Origin: Aphidius gifuensis
Taxonomy: Eukaryota; Arthropoda; Insecta; Hymenoptera; Braconidae
Direction of reading: 5' to 3'
DNA length: 64,000 nt
Assembly (NCBI RefSeq): GCF_014905175.1
Contig: NC_057788.1
Span: 7,874,001 to 7,938,000, forward strand
A program made the position numbers and the translations under genes. The notes under the pieces were generated by a model, which saw only the letters and a program-made list of their open reading frames with translations, was not told the origin of the DNA and made no database searches. Of this stretch, positions 36,829 to 49,621 are shown piece after piece; positions within the stretch are counted from its first letter, which is position 1, and every line of letters starts with the position of its first letter.

Positions 36829-39800
36829 CTGTAATTAAACATTTAATTTTTTTTACTAATTTTCTTAATTGTCATTCAAGTTTAAAATAAAACATATACA
36901 ATTCATTAATTTTATTATTATTATACTTTTTCAATTAATTTAAAATGTAAATAAATTTCAGCAAATGCTAGTTGTTTAATGAAAAAATAAATATTCATAC
37001 AGTGTCGATGAAAGTGGAGATTGAAAAAAAAAAAAAAAACCGCGAATCGTTATAAACTACCATTTGGATAAAAAAAATATTTACTTTTCAAGAATAAATA
37101 ATATTGCATTGTATGCTGCAATGTTTTGAATATTATAAAAGCATCAAGTCCACAATAAATTGTTTATTTATATTGTTAAAAAATTTTTATAAATGATAAA
37201 TTGATTTTTAATTAGATATACTTACAATTTCTGTATCATCATCACCAAAATCAAGCCAAAGTAATCTCGTACCATCATCAGCAGACATTCTAAGTTTATC
37301 AAATGGTCGTTGCCATAATGGTGCTGGTGGTGAACTTGGACTTGCACCATTCATTCCTCTATTACCTGCTGAAAAAAGCTTGAAGCCTTCTTCATGATTG
37401 ACAACTAATTTACAAGGATTTTTTTGCCATATACAATCTAGAATAAAAAAAAAATTATAAATTAAAGAAAATTATATATAATATATTTATTAATTTGTAA
37501 AGATTAATTATCATTTATTATATAGATAATAATATACTTACGAATTGTATATTCACGTAAAGAATGTGCAGCAGCATGACAACCTTGTATGATTGCTCTT
37601 GCCCAGGCTGCTAAATCTCTGCGTGTTTCTGTTCTCAAATGATGCATTATCACACCAGATGATGTTCCAACTCGTACTGCAAATGTTGCACCATGCATTG
37701 TTCCTGAATTGCTGCTAGAAGCTTCACCATTTCTCATTGGTGATGACACCAATCTTTAACAATTAAAAATTTCCAAAAATTAAAATACTTTGATTTAATT
37801 TTAATAGACATTCATATAATTAATTTAAAAATTAATTAATGATAAATCAATGAATATTTAAAACAAAAAAAAATTTTGTCATTTAAAAAATTATTGGAGC
37901 TTTGTTATAGCGTTCGTGGAGTATGTGAGGTGAAAGGTAACGTATGAGGGTCCACAGAGAGCTATTGAGTTTGAGTAGTCCCTCTGGAGCAAAGCCAATA
38001 AACTTGTTATTTTTATACGTATTTGTATGAATGTATAGTGTGAATAATAACTTGTATGTATTTTCCAGTAAAACAACTGAAAAAAATGATCATATGCAAT
38101 ACACACATCTATCAAAGTAAATATATATCTGTGGCTGGTTCTATGTCATTTGAATAAACACAAAAACAAGCATATTGACATTTTTTTTTTTTCATACAGA
38201 TAAATCGAAATCTTCCTCGTCATCATTATTTTGTTTTTTAAATTATTTTTGAAAAAGTAAAGCTGCTTCGATAATTCAAAAAAATAAAAGTGAAATAAAA
38301 TAATTTTTTTAAGGGTTACGTAAGGAAAAATAAAAAAAGGATTTAAAGAGGGTTTAGACTGCAAACTTTCAAACTGGCGTGATAATTCATTGAGTAAGAC
38401 GTCAATGGCAAAGTAATTTATCGAGAAAAAGGTAAGATAGATAAGATCGATTATACCAAAATGATAAATTCAATAGGTAATTTAAGATAAAAGGCAAAAG
38501 TATTGGACAAGGTCCTTTAAGTAGAAATTTAATTGAAGGAGATGGTTGTTAGCAAAAAAATAAAAAAGAACAAAGCTTTATAATTTTCCACTTTTATAGA
38601 ACAATTATTACTATTGAGATGTTATTTTAATTATAAAACATTGAAAACACTCTGGCCAAAAGCTAATGATAAATTTTTTTTTTTTTTAAATGATATGTAT
38701 CACATTACCACATAATAAATTTTTTTTTCTAAATTATTCTTTTCGTCACAATTTTATTTAATATATTTTGTATATAAATTTTTTTTTGTACATGAATAAT
38801 TTCAAAGATAAGAAAAATGACAAATTCATATTTCCCTCGAGAGAATAAAAATAAAAAATAATAGAATATAACTAAAGTTAATTTACAAATATAATATAAA
38901 TATTACTTATCGTGATTTATTTAATTTATTTTTCTTTATTTATTAATTTATCAAATTTTATATCTACCTGTTTTTATTATTTTTTTATAAATGAACTTTG
39001 AGGTGTCTGTCAATGTATATTCTGTGTGACACCATCTGAATGTAAATGAATCTCTATATCGGTATTGGTTATTGTCCTGGTTATAGTATTGTCGTGGACA
39101 TTTCTGAGTCCCAAAGGAACTCTACAACGGACACTCTGAATCCCCAAAGTTTATTAGAAACCCACGCTACTACCACGAGGGAAATCGCAATGGCACTTTA
39201 CCGTTGAACATTGTTACGTGCAACAAGAAAATATATATTTTATAAAAAACAACAAAAACAATAAAATATTTTTATCAAGTTTATAAAGAAAAAAGTAATT
39301 ATTTTTTATCATCATTTAATTACACAAATTATTGATATATTTTCCATTGAAAATCCAATAATTAATACAAAATAAAAAATCTACTATTCATTAAAAAAAA
39401 TTTAAACATTTAATTAAAAATTTTTCATTTATAATTTCCATGAATAAAAAAATGATTAACAAACAAAAAAAAAAATGGAAAAAAATTCATTTTATATCTG
39501 TACAGTATATATATTTTTTGTAGTATATTTCAAAGTGAATCAAAAAGCAAAATGAGCCAAGGGGGAGAGAGAGAAAGAGAGAGATAAAAAAAAAATGAGA
39601 GAGTGTAGGGAATGAGGTTGTTCTCGCTAGTATTTGCAGATCACGTACAAGCTTGGAGCACTGCTTGAAGGTTTGTTTGACGAGGGTATATATACCATCT
39701 CTGACGATTAATCACTTGCTATTAATTAACCGAGAAATCGTTCTCCTTCTATACTATTTCTCTATATCACTCTGTTAAAGTGTTCCATGCAAGACTATAT

Positions 39801-42800
39801 GTAAAATCAAGATAGAGCTTTACATATATGATTGTATATATATATACAAATGCAGCTATATGAGTGTACTCCAACACAAGATATTTTCAAGATACATTTA
39901 CAGATACAATCTCTAGTTTGTCGGTCATATATGATTTCCGGTTTATACACCTACATCCTATATAAGCACTAAGAAGATCGTATACGGTCATGGTCCTTAA
40001 CTTTTACGAGTACATCTCGTTAATTATCATCAGTCATACTATTAATCGTCACCCATCCAACTTCCTAATGTTCATTGTATATGTACATTTATCTTTCATC
40101 TAGTCATTGCATTATTATATGTCTTGTAGTCACGCTATTTTAGATCATCAAATTAATTAAAAATTATTTTATTTATTAAGTGTTGAAAAATTTAATATAC
40201 GAGCACATTGGCGCGCTACGTGCGGCTGTATCCACAATTTTTAAAATGTTTATTGTTTATTATTGTTATAAACAAATGCATCCATAGAAATCCACAAAAA
40301 AATATATTTTACTTTTTCCAAATGTCCTTTATTTAATGAATATTTTAAAAATACTGTGCAACAAATATTTATTGTAAAAAAAAAATATTGAAAATAAAAA
40401 AACTAGTGGAAAATTATTAAGTTAAAATTTTTTAAAAGTTTAAACAATTTTTTTTACAATAAATATTCGTTGCACAGTATTTCTGAAATATGCATTAATT
40501 AAAAGACATCTTAAAAAAGTTATCATTTGTTAATTTTAATTTTTAGCATTTTTAAATTTGTAATTATTAATGTAATTTAGAAAGGAATATTATGTAAATT
40601 GACAATATAAATGATATTATTTAAAGCATTCAAGTGGAAATGAATAATTTGTGTTATTAAATTTTTCAAGTCATTGCTATGAAGCTTGTATAAATATATA
40701 TTTATAAATTTATATAAATGTATATAAATTTGTACATGAGATTAACAAGTCTGTGCACGTAATCGTTGTTGGCATATCCAGCGCTTGTAGTACTAATGTC
40801 GACGTGAATGTAATAGTCTTAATTAAAATGGCGGTCTAACGAACATTGCTAACTGCCGTAATCCAACGATGCTTTTACTGTACTAGTACTTCTATATTGC
40901 TACATAGAATTTTACTTTCTCTGTAGTATACAGTCTCTCACATGGCTTGTATGCCAAAAGTGCATCTCGCGCCTCATTGCTAATCCGCTGTATTGCCTCT
41001 TTATTCCTACTATACAAAAGTCCTTTTACTGTATGTTCTTTCAACGCCATTCCGACATTCATTTCCGTATTGAACAATGGATTTAATTAACAACATTATC
41101 AACAAAATAAAATGGAAATAAAAAAAATGTATATGAATGTTACTTAAAATGTGATGGAAAAATTTTAAAATAATATTGTTAATTTTTAATTTTCATTTCA
41201 AAGAGACGGAAGGTTATTAAATTAAAATTGTCATGATGACATTGAAGAGATGAAATTTATGATTTATTGGCTTGAGCTTTAAAATTATGAAAAATTTTTT
41301 ACAAAAAAAATTATTGCATTATATTGATATTGAATTAAATACATTTTTCTTTTTTTTTTTCTTTGATAACGTTTTTGATAATAATAAATTGAAATAGGAT
41401 CTAATAATATTAATAAATAAAAAATATCAATGAAATTTAATTCATTGTTTTTTCAACAAGCTCAGGCAGTTTATAACAGCAAGAAAATGACAAAACTAAA
41501 GTACGACAAATTTACAATAAATCTAATAAATTGGATAATTATACGATTAATTGTTACAGTTAAATAAAGATAAAAAATAAAATAAATGAAGAAAAGAAAA
41601 AAAAAAAAACAAATGCAGAATAAAGACAAAGCTTTAGGGGAAAAAAGAGGAAATAAAAGTAGAAAAGAATAATGAAGGAGAAAATGAGGAGTGAAAAGAA
41701 GTAAAAAAAAAATGACAAAATGTTGATGGTGATAATACAATTAAGCCACAAATTAACGAGAGTGCAAAGATGAAAAATAGAATCTCTTAATTTATAAAAA
41801 TGGCTGATGGCTAATGGCAATGATGTTGATGAAATAATAAAATTAATTTTAATAAAATTTAAAGAAAAAAAAAAATTAAGTAATTTTACCTTGTTGCAAT
41901 AAGAGGACATGTGATACTGGGTGATGCCCATGCTTCTGGACTCCATGGTGCACATTCATAAAGCCTTAATTCACGTCTTGATACAGCACCAAAAACACTA
42001 CGCCAACCACCAGCACAACCATAACTACTACTGGCACCCCTTGACATACTTGCACTACTGCTTGCACCATCTTCACTGCTCTCACTACTTGCTCTGCCAT
42101 TCTAAAACAAAAATATTTATATTTAAATTATTTAAAATAATAATAACAATGCTATTTATTTTATATAATAAAAGCTATTATTAATAATTTATATTTATTA
42201 TCAATATTATTTATACAAAGTGATAAAAGCAAAAAAAAATAATAAAAGAAAAAGGTGAAATATTAAAATATATATACGAGGGTAAAAAAGAATGTCATGT
42301 ATGAGAAATAAAAAAAATGTTAAAAAAATGAAGTATGCGTTTCTGTTTTATATCTATGTGGGTTCTCACTGTTTTATCTTTTACACATATTATAAATAGA
42401 AAGAGGGCAAGGTAAAAAAGAAAAATGTGAAAAAAAAGGTTCGAAAATTTACGTCGTCAAGAAGGGGATTGAACATGAAATTTAAAGCACAAGAGAGAAA
42501 AACATTGATCCTACAAGAGAGTTTTGTTGGTGTTTTCATCGAACTATACCTATTTTTCTTTTTTTTAACTCACCCCTCGTACCATCAAATTTTTTTTATT
42601 TTTTTTTTTTTAAATTTTTGAATAACATGTTTACATTAATAATACCTTGGTTCACAGAATGGATAACGTATATTTAAACGAAAAAAATAAATAACAAAAA
42701 AAATTAAAAAATAATAAATTGAGAAAATAAAAGAAAAAAAATTTATTCGTGATATTGCAATAATCAATATTCGGATTAGGTTGAACCACGTTATATTGAA

Positions 42801-45800
42801 TTTCAATTTTATATAAAATTGAAACTCAAGTAGTGTTGACTTGACATTAAACATTATTAAAAGATAAAAAAAAAAAAAAAAAAAAACAAATTGAATTATG
42901 GATTAAAAATAAGTAGCACTTTTTAATTAATACAAGTTTTAATTGTTTTTTTTTTTTTTTTTAAGCAAGGTAGTTAAGTAGACGCGACGATGAACGATTT
43001 AGTCATGAAGTTTTCAAAGAAATGTCATTATGCGGATGACCGTAAAAGTTCCCAAGAGAAGAATAACTAACGATACCAGCTTTTCATTATACCTCCACAA
43101 AATATACCTTAAAAAAACAAAAAAAAAAAAAAAGTCACAATTCAACGTGCATTAACTTTTTAATAAATAATTTTTACAATAAAATTTTTTTAATATTAAA
43201 ACATTAATTAATATTAGTTTACGAGAGAGTGTAAACAATAATTTTCGAAATATTTTTCCCTAACAAACAATGTAAAATTTACAGCTCTAATATTTGATGA
43301 ATTGTTGAGTTTGTTATAATTAAATGTACTAAAATTATAAAAAAAATTTGAGGATATAATTTTAGCAGTTGATTATGGAAAAAATTTCATCTCAATGTAT
43401 TTAAATAATAATATTTTTTCTTTTATAAATATATATGAAAAGGAGCAGCGGTATATCAATGCTTTCTCATCAATCCATTAACGATGAGTAGGATTTTACC
43501 GCAGTTTACTTAGCATTGCTGATGCACTATTCAGTTTGTTGAACGGTCAATGGCTATACATTATTCCTACATGTGAATGACGAGAAGAGAAAATTTTATC
43601 GTATTCATCCAATGTCCAAACTAACCACGAAGGTTATGATGAAGGCGAACACGCCACCGCCATCACCACTATTCATGCCAATATTTGATCGTGGTTTACT
43701 AATTAGTAAGTTTCTAACAGAAAGTATATATATATATTTTTTGTGGTATTCGTGTGTATATTTGTAAATCTCCATTACAGAATATTTGATTAAAATTAAT
43801 TTTCATAAATATCATTTAATATTTATTTTTAATTTTTTCATTATGTACAGTATGTTGCTTTAATGTTTTATTAAATTCTTTATATTCGAAATAATTTATA
43901 TAGAAATAAAAAAATTATATTTAATTTGTAAATTTATGATATTGTAAAATTTTTTCATAGTTATTTTTTTTATGACAAAATTTTTTAATTTTTATTAAAG
44001 TATACAGCTAGTAATATGCTAGACAAAATAATAGAATTTTTTTATTTTTTTTTTATTAGAATAAATGACAGAACACAGTGAATGACTATTTATCTGTATG
44101 TTTATGTAAATTTAAAATCAATTGATTTTTTTATTAACTCATTTTTATATATAAAAATAATAGTAGCATAGTTTACTTTAGACAATTTTACATCTCGTAA
44201 AATAATAATAAAATAAATTGATTTTTAAAATAATTTTAAAAAACCCTGACTGAAAAAATTCTGAATTTTTTTTGCCATTAAACAATTAAACAACATAGCT
44301 TAAAATATGAAATTAAATTTAAATATAATTCAATTATTAAAACAATAATCTCACGAAATTTTTAATTTTAAAATTGATTTAATATTTTTTAAACAATCCC
44401 CAAGAATATATGGATGTTGTTGGTTTATTTGAATTTCAATTAAAATAATTATATGTATGTTAATAATTGACCATATTGTTTCAACTGTGATAATGTTTGT
44501 TTAAATAATATAGATCAAGAGGTATCGAACCAAACGACCCTGTGTGTATAACCCAAAACACTATATCTATATACTTTAGTAGTGTAGTACCGTAGTACTG
44601 ATGCTGCTATGTCTGTTGAGCATACTATAGCATAACTGACGTCTCTTCTCTTGATATTTGATCCTAGCAGTGTTCAATTACGATAATGGTCTTCGTTGCT
44701 GATGATGAAGGTATGTTAAGGTCGATCATGCACAAAGGCTATACCCAGATTTTCAAGCCTTGCTAAGCTCAAATTTCATAACAAGCATATTCAATATTCA
44801 ACTTACATCTTGCATAATTGCAATTCAAATTTATATCGTCGTTAATAATTTTTTTTTTTATTGTTTTTTAATTAATTATTTATTATAAAAATAATAAAGT
44901 AAAAATTTTCATTAATAATTTAATTCTTTTATAATAATAAATCATGAAGAAAAAAAATTTTAAATATTTACTTTGAAGAATGAAAAAAAATGAGGGTTGA
45001 TTGTTTGTTGTATATTATTTGAAAAAAGTTAAGTTAAAGAATATTATTTTAAATTCTTTATATGGATAAATGTAAAACAAGATAAAGAGTTATTTTATTT
45101 TATTTTTTTTTGAGTTTCTCTGGAGGTCCAGAGCAACTAGAAACGTTTAATTCCGTGTATTCCCAGTTGTAAAAGTTTTTAAGTTCTTTGGTAGACATAG
45201 AAATAGTTTAAAAAGTTACGATCCTTGGATACTAATACATAATGTAGTTTTTTGTCTTGGTGTTGAATTTTCACAGCTGCATATATATAAAGAATGAAAG
45301 AAAAAAAAATTATTTAAAAGATACAGTTGCGTATGTTTTATTCAAATCATAACGTAACTATTTCACCTTTTATATGTTTAAAAAAACTTGGAAAGTTTTT
45401 TTTAGATTATGATTGTACAGTGACAATTCTCTAGTGAATTTATATAGAAAAAACCAAGAATAACATTAACTTCATATTTGACGATTCAAGTAGAAAAATA
45501 AAGACGAAAAAAAAAAAAAAAAATTTTTATATCACATGTGATGAAAGATTAACTCACATATACGTCAGTTGAATAAATTTATTTTTTTAAATTTCCATAA
45601 AACTTGTAACTTGTCATTAAATATTAATATTTATAATTTAAATTTAAAATACCATTAAATTTTATTTTTCATTCAAAAAAACTCTAAAAAAATTAACGAT
45701 TAATTATAAAACTAAATTATAATTTTTAGCAATAAATAATTTATTAATTTAAATTATTTATGGTAGCTTGATTGAAGGCATATATGCGCGTGGGTGTATA

Positions 45801-47051
45801 TAAATTTGATATAATGTTTAAGGACAAAATTATCAATAAATTTTGGCAGTTGCATGTAGTTGTAAGCTATTAGTACAAATATGTATATTGAAATGAAATT
45901 TGTGGCAGATGATGGCAATGATGGTGATGGTGATAGTGATGATGATGGTCGTGATTGTTGCGTGTGTCATAAAGGCTGATGGCCGAATTAGAAATAGCCC
46001 AGGGGTAGGGCAATCAGGTGGGTAAATTCCAATCAATTATGGACAAGCGATAGATAGTGGACCCCATGTTTTCTCTCTCTTTCTCTGTCGCTCTTTATCT
46101 ACCTCACCCTGAAAATGTCCCACTGGGTGAACCCTTTATCAATACGACGATATCTACGCTTCTTCCTCATCTCCCTCTTTGTCAATCCTTTATATATTAT
46201 CTGCTTCTATTTCTCGTGATATATCAGTTATCGATTCTAATGTTGTATGGTTGACCGCGTACACGGATGCTCGCACGTAATAATCTATTCCCTTTACCAA
46301 TTTCCCCTGCAATTTCTATTTTCTATTCATCTTTTTCCCCGCTAAAATCTTCAATGGACCAATGACTCGTTCGTCACGATAACTAACCCCGAAAATTAAT
46401 CAATTTAATTTTATATATATTCAATATTGTACATATTAAATTTTTTATAATATACTTTATGTATTTATATTGAATTGTGGTTGTATGAATGATTTATATA
46501 ATCAAAATAAATTCAACTAAATACACATAAATAATTTAGAAGCATCTTTGAGAGTATTTAAGAGTTGAGACTCTCTTCAAGGTATATAATTTAAATCAGC
46601 AAAATTTCATCGAGATAATTTTATCTGACATTTAAATTTATTACTCTATATATAATTTGAGTTTATAAACTTTAGTTTTAAAAAGAAAAAGTTTATTAAT
46701 TATAAAATAGATAATTGTGAATTTTTAAAATTTTCGATAATTGTAAAGAAAAAAAATTAATGATAATGTAGGTTAGGGAGATAATGAAATACTATCAATT
46801 CGGGTATAATAATATATAGTTTAGTTTATTGATGAAATTTACCTTCATACAGTGTCGCCTTGCAAGCCAGCCAATGTGTTGAAGTTGAGGGGGATCTGGT
46901 AGAGCTGACGCAAGCCTCAAAGCTTTCTGGGTGAGGGCTGCTAGTGCTGAGTGAAGTGCATTGAACCACACATTCGCTTCAGCATTGTCGGATGCTTTCA
47001 GCCAACACTCGTGAACTCCATCGGGTGAATGAAGCTCCAAAATTCTGCCCT
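36736..47051 (-). CDS. Syntrophin (Syn1, alpha/beta type), 3' part of gene
   Basis: Predicted exons in transcript order: 47051-46843, 42101-41890, 37753-37542, 37437-37226, 36828-36736 (stop TAG 36738-36736). All are GT-AG with agreeing phases and give about 310 residues. They cover the second half of the split PH domain (LELHSPDGVHECWLKASD), the second PH domain (RRELRLYECAPWSPEAW, then FAVRVGTSSGVIMHHLRTE and WARAIIQGCHAAA), and the C-terminal syntrophin-unique domain ending PKPIVFVLHNFLSAKI then HRLGLNA. The family is a cytoplasmic adaptor that binds dystrophin and dystrobrevin and links channels and signalling proteins at the membrane. The N-terminal half PH and the PDZ domain are not found here. 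A Ser-rich linker follows IGWLARRHCMK. Family identity is very secure. The Syn1 rather than gamma-syntrophin assignment rests on the close match of the C terminus. Confidence 0.93.
37226..37437 (-). CDS. Syn1 exon: syntrophin-unique domain
   Basis: The exon is 212 bases (phase 1 in, 0 out), with acceptor TTATTCTAG and donor GAAATT|GTAAGTA. It encodes CIWQKNPCKLVVNHEEGFKL, a Pro/Ser stretch, and then LWQRPFDKLRMSADDGTRLL and WLDFGDDD, the conserved core of the C-terminal domain used for binding dystrophin-family proteins. Confidence 0.94.
37542..37753 (-). CDS. Syn1 exon: PH2 core
   Basis: The exon is 212 bases (phase 2 in, 1 out), with acceptor ATTGTTAAAG and donor ATTC|GTAAGTA. It carries the strands FAVRVGTSSGVIMHHLRTE and the C-terminal PH helix DLAAWARAIIQGCHAAAHSL, both close to animal syntrophins. 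Confidence 0.93.
40321..40512. mobile_element. Short inverted-repeat (MITE-like) element
   Basis: The left arm (about 40,324-40,390) and right arm (about 40,445-40,510) are reverse complements at close to nine in ten positions over about 66 bases. The central match is ATACTGTGCAACAAATATTT against AAATATTCGTTGCACAGTAT. The loop is about 54 bases. The stem is too long for a typical microRNA precursor, so a non-autonomous transposon or a source of long hairpin RNA is more likely. Confidence 0.75.
40892..41062 (-). CDS. Isolated 56-codon ORF of unknown family in a Syn1 intron
   Basis: The frame from ATG at 41,062 to TAG at 40,892 is open upstream for a few more codons (to about 41,089). It has a balanced amino-acid content with no homopolymer runs and reads like a fragment of a soluble helical protein (MALKEHTVKGLLYSRNKE, then AIQRISNEARDALLAY). 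It has clearly higher G+C than its surroundings and the same orientation as Syn1. No acceptor or donor ties it to Syn1. I do not recognise the family. It may be a remnant of a mobile element or a retrocopied gene. Confidence 0.35.
   Translation of the reverse strand: MNVGMALKEHTVKGLLYSRNKEAIQRISNEARDALLAYKPCERLYTTEKVKFYVAI
41890..42101 (-). CDS. Syn1 exon: Ser-rich linker and PH2 start
   Basis: The exon is 212 bases (phase 0 in, 2 out), with acceptor TTGTTTTAG and donor AAG|GTAAAAT. It encodes a run rich in Ser, Gly and Ala inserted at the start of PH2, then WRSVFGAVSRRELRLYEC and the conserved CPLIATR joined to the next exon. Low-complexity Ser/Gly linkers at this place also occur in fly Syn1. 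Confidence 0.92.
42102..46842 (-). other. Syn1 intron, antisense exon candidate and complex patches
   Basis: This 4.7-kb intron is mainly A/T-rich. Less AT-rich patches lie at 43,440-43,705 (see the separate plus-strand exon candidate), 44,510-44,790 and 45,900-46,400. The last includes an irregular GATGGT-type repeat at about 45,906-45,960 and a pyrimidine-rich block at 46,070-46,090. No Syn1 coding sequence is missing between the flanking exons. Confidence 0.5.
43612..43705 (+). CDS. Candidate first coding exon of an unrecognised plus-strand gene
   Basis: ATG at 43,612 opens 31 codons plus one base, ending at a strong donor (AATTA|GTAAGTT, phase 1). The segment is Pro-rich in the middle (ANTPPPSPLFMPIFDRGLLI). 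It is preceded by a less AT-rich leader from about 43,440. It lies in a Syn1 intron on the opposite strand. Its phase matches the acceptor of the exon candidate at 58,856. This is an inference from splice sites and phase, with no family recognised. Confidence 0.25.
46843..47051 (-). CDS. Syn1 exon: second half of PH1 and start of PH2
   Basis: The acceptor is GTTTTTAAG, with an alternative two bases downstream at AAGAG. The donor is ATGAAG|GTAAATT. It encodes the strand ILELHSPDG, the helix NAEANVWFNALHSALAALTQ, and then IGWLARRHCMK, which are hallmarks of syntrophins. Third codon positions are about 43% G+C by hand count, higher than the downstream Syn1 exons. The upstream phase is 1 if the exon starts at 47,051, or 0 if it starts at 47,049. 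Confidence 0.9.
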
Positions 47052-49621
47052 CTTAAAAACAAAAAAAAAAAAATCAAATTAATATTTACATAAATAGAGA
47101 TTCAAAGTACACTTGTACATAATAAATAATTATAAAAATAATTGTAATTAAAATATAACATCAACGTAATATTCATCAGATAATTATATAACAGAACAAG
47201 AAGAAGAAAAAGAATAAAAATCATAATACCTATAATAAAAAAAAAACAAATTTAATTTTTAATGAGGGAAATTTAACTGTAATATAGATGTAATATTGTT
47301 ATTTTTATTTGTAATTTAAAGAGAAAAAAAAAATGATTATTAACATGTCGAATTTTGATAAGGTAAAAATAAAAAAAAAAAAATTTTTTAAATGAGATAG
47401 TTTGAGTAAGAAAGTTTGAAACAACAAAAAAGTGTGAACTCGTGATCTCTTGCTAGTGAATATAACACCTCAAAGTTGAGAAATGAGACGACTAGACAAG
47501 GTGGGCCGTTTTAATGCACAAACTTTAATACTTCCGACTGAAATTGTAGATGATTAGTCACGAAGGTAGTATATATGTATATACACAAGTTAAAACAACC
47601 TCAGAATGTCAGTTTAAATTTTTTAAAATAATCGTTGATGATGTAGATTTCGTTTATCTCAAATTTATAAATGACGTCGATGTTGAGTGAAAAATAAATA
47701 GAATAAAAAAAAAATGAAATTAATAAAAAAAGAAAAAAAAATTGAAAAGGAAATGGTATAATGTGAAAGAGTTTATATACACGTTAGGATTCACAAGTGA
47801 GGGTTGCATTAGCCTACCTAATGCCCATCGAGAAGAGATGCAAAGAGCTTTAATGACTACGGAAACAAGCCGTAAATATTGGATTTTTGATCAAAAGAAA
47901 ATTATGTAAACGGTAACGTTGCTGACCTCAATTTTCATTTTTTTATTTATTTTATGTTTTTTAATGTAAAATTTTGCATTAATAATTATTAATGAGAAAT
48001 AAATAAAAAATAAAATATCCTTTGATGTATATAATTATATTCTAATTTTAAATGTTGAATATAATATTAAGTTAGAAATTTATTTGTCAATTATATAATT
48101 TTCATAGTGAATATCATAAATTTAAATATCTAATAATTTGTGTAATATTATTGTTCTATGTATGGTAGATATATATATTTCTCAAGTAACTTTAACCAGT
48201 GAGTAGATGACAACTCAATTTCAACTCAAGACTGACGTGTTCGCGTGCACTTTAAACTTCTTGCTGTTTAGCTAAAAACACTGATAGTTGAGCTACAAAA
48301 ATGTGTACCGATAAAACAAAGTGACTGCCAACTTCAAAAATATGAACATTACAAAAACATAATTTTACAGCTCATTTTAAATCCGAGTGTACAAGACTAA
48401 GTACATATAACTTTAGTCAGAAAAAAAAAAAAAGAAAAAAAAAATGTTAAAAATTTTTAACATGTTCAAATGTTTAATTAACATTTTTCCATCATTGTTC
48501 AACTGAGATTTTAATATTCATCCTTTAGAAAAAAAATACTAAAATAATAATAATTATTATTTGTTCATTTTTTACTTGTAATTTAATATGTTTTGGGTTA
48601 ATTAAAAAAAAGTGGTTTTTTCTTTATTTCTAGAAATTCATTATATGTAAATCTAAATACATATAATGATGAAAGAGAAAAATCACAAAGAGAGATAAAT
48701 AAAGAATAAAAAAAACATGACATAAAATTATAAAGGCAAAAGTATACGATTGTCATTTGAGTTGTCATCTGTTTTGCTTGTCAATTAATTCTCAAAGACA
48801 ATAAGCTTTTGATATAAAAGATATGATAATTAATTAATAAACAAAAGCATATCATTTTTATACAGCCATTTGAGTTTCACTGGTTATTTTAAGATTTCAA
48901 TTTGTTTTATTTTTTTAAAAAATATCCACATGAAAGTGTTTTTAAATATTACTAAATAAAAATACATTTATAAGTCTGTAATAATTAATCCAGATTAATT
49001 TATTGTTCGTTAATTAATACCATTTTTATAAATTTTTATTTTCTTTGAATGAAAAATCTATCCAAATATAATTAAATTTTTTACAGTAAAACACTGTAGA
49101 TTGAAAAATAATTATTATTTTTGTACAATTACATAATTGAATTATTTTTATGGAATGAGGAATCAAAGCTTAATTATTAGTTATAATTTCCAATGAAATT
49201 TATTGTCCATTGAAAATTATAATTATAAACCTTTGTAATATAAATTTTGGTGAACACAAAATTTAATATACGACTGCAAAAAAAGCAGTGATGTTAAAAA
49301 CCATCAAAGGGGAGCATCAACGTTAAAAAAAAAATTTGAAAAATAATTAAACTCCATGTTATTGATATTTTTTTTCGTAGAAAAAATATTAATGTAGTGA
49401 ATAAATTTATTTTTTTTGTTTTTTCGATATTTTATGATGGAAAAAAATTGTATAGAATTTATTCAAGTCAAGCAATAATAAGAGTTTATGCCAAAGAGCA
49501 AGATACACTAAATGCCCTCTGGGAAAGCTGCTTATACGCTTACGCGTTCTCTGTATATCATTTATTGCCAGTCCAGTGAAGAGGTAAACTCGCCATCTCC
49601 AATTCAAACAAGATTTCAAAC

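Larger units (their letters stand above)
37754..41889 (-). other. Syn1 intron with several insertions
   Basis: This 4.1-kb intron holds a GA-rich stretch (39,565-39,584) beside a less AT-rich block (39,600-40,080), a short inverted-repeat element (40,321-40,512) and an isolated coding-like ORF (41,062-40,892). A further complex block lies at 38,990-39,215. It is clearly a mixed region of insertion and possible regulation. Confidence 0.55.

Noticed and set aside
36693..36890. 65-codon plus ORF
   Set aside because: It is antisense to the last Syn1 exon, whose minus-strand frame is clearly syntrophin.
41560..41955. 131-codon minus ORF running into a Syn1 exon
   Set aside because: It reads the exon in the wrong frame and then runs into Phe-rich intron sequence.
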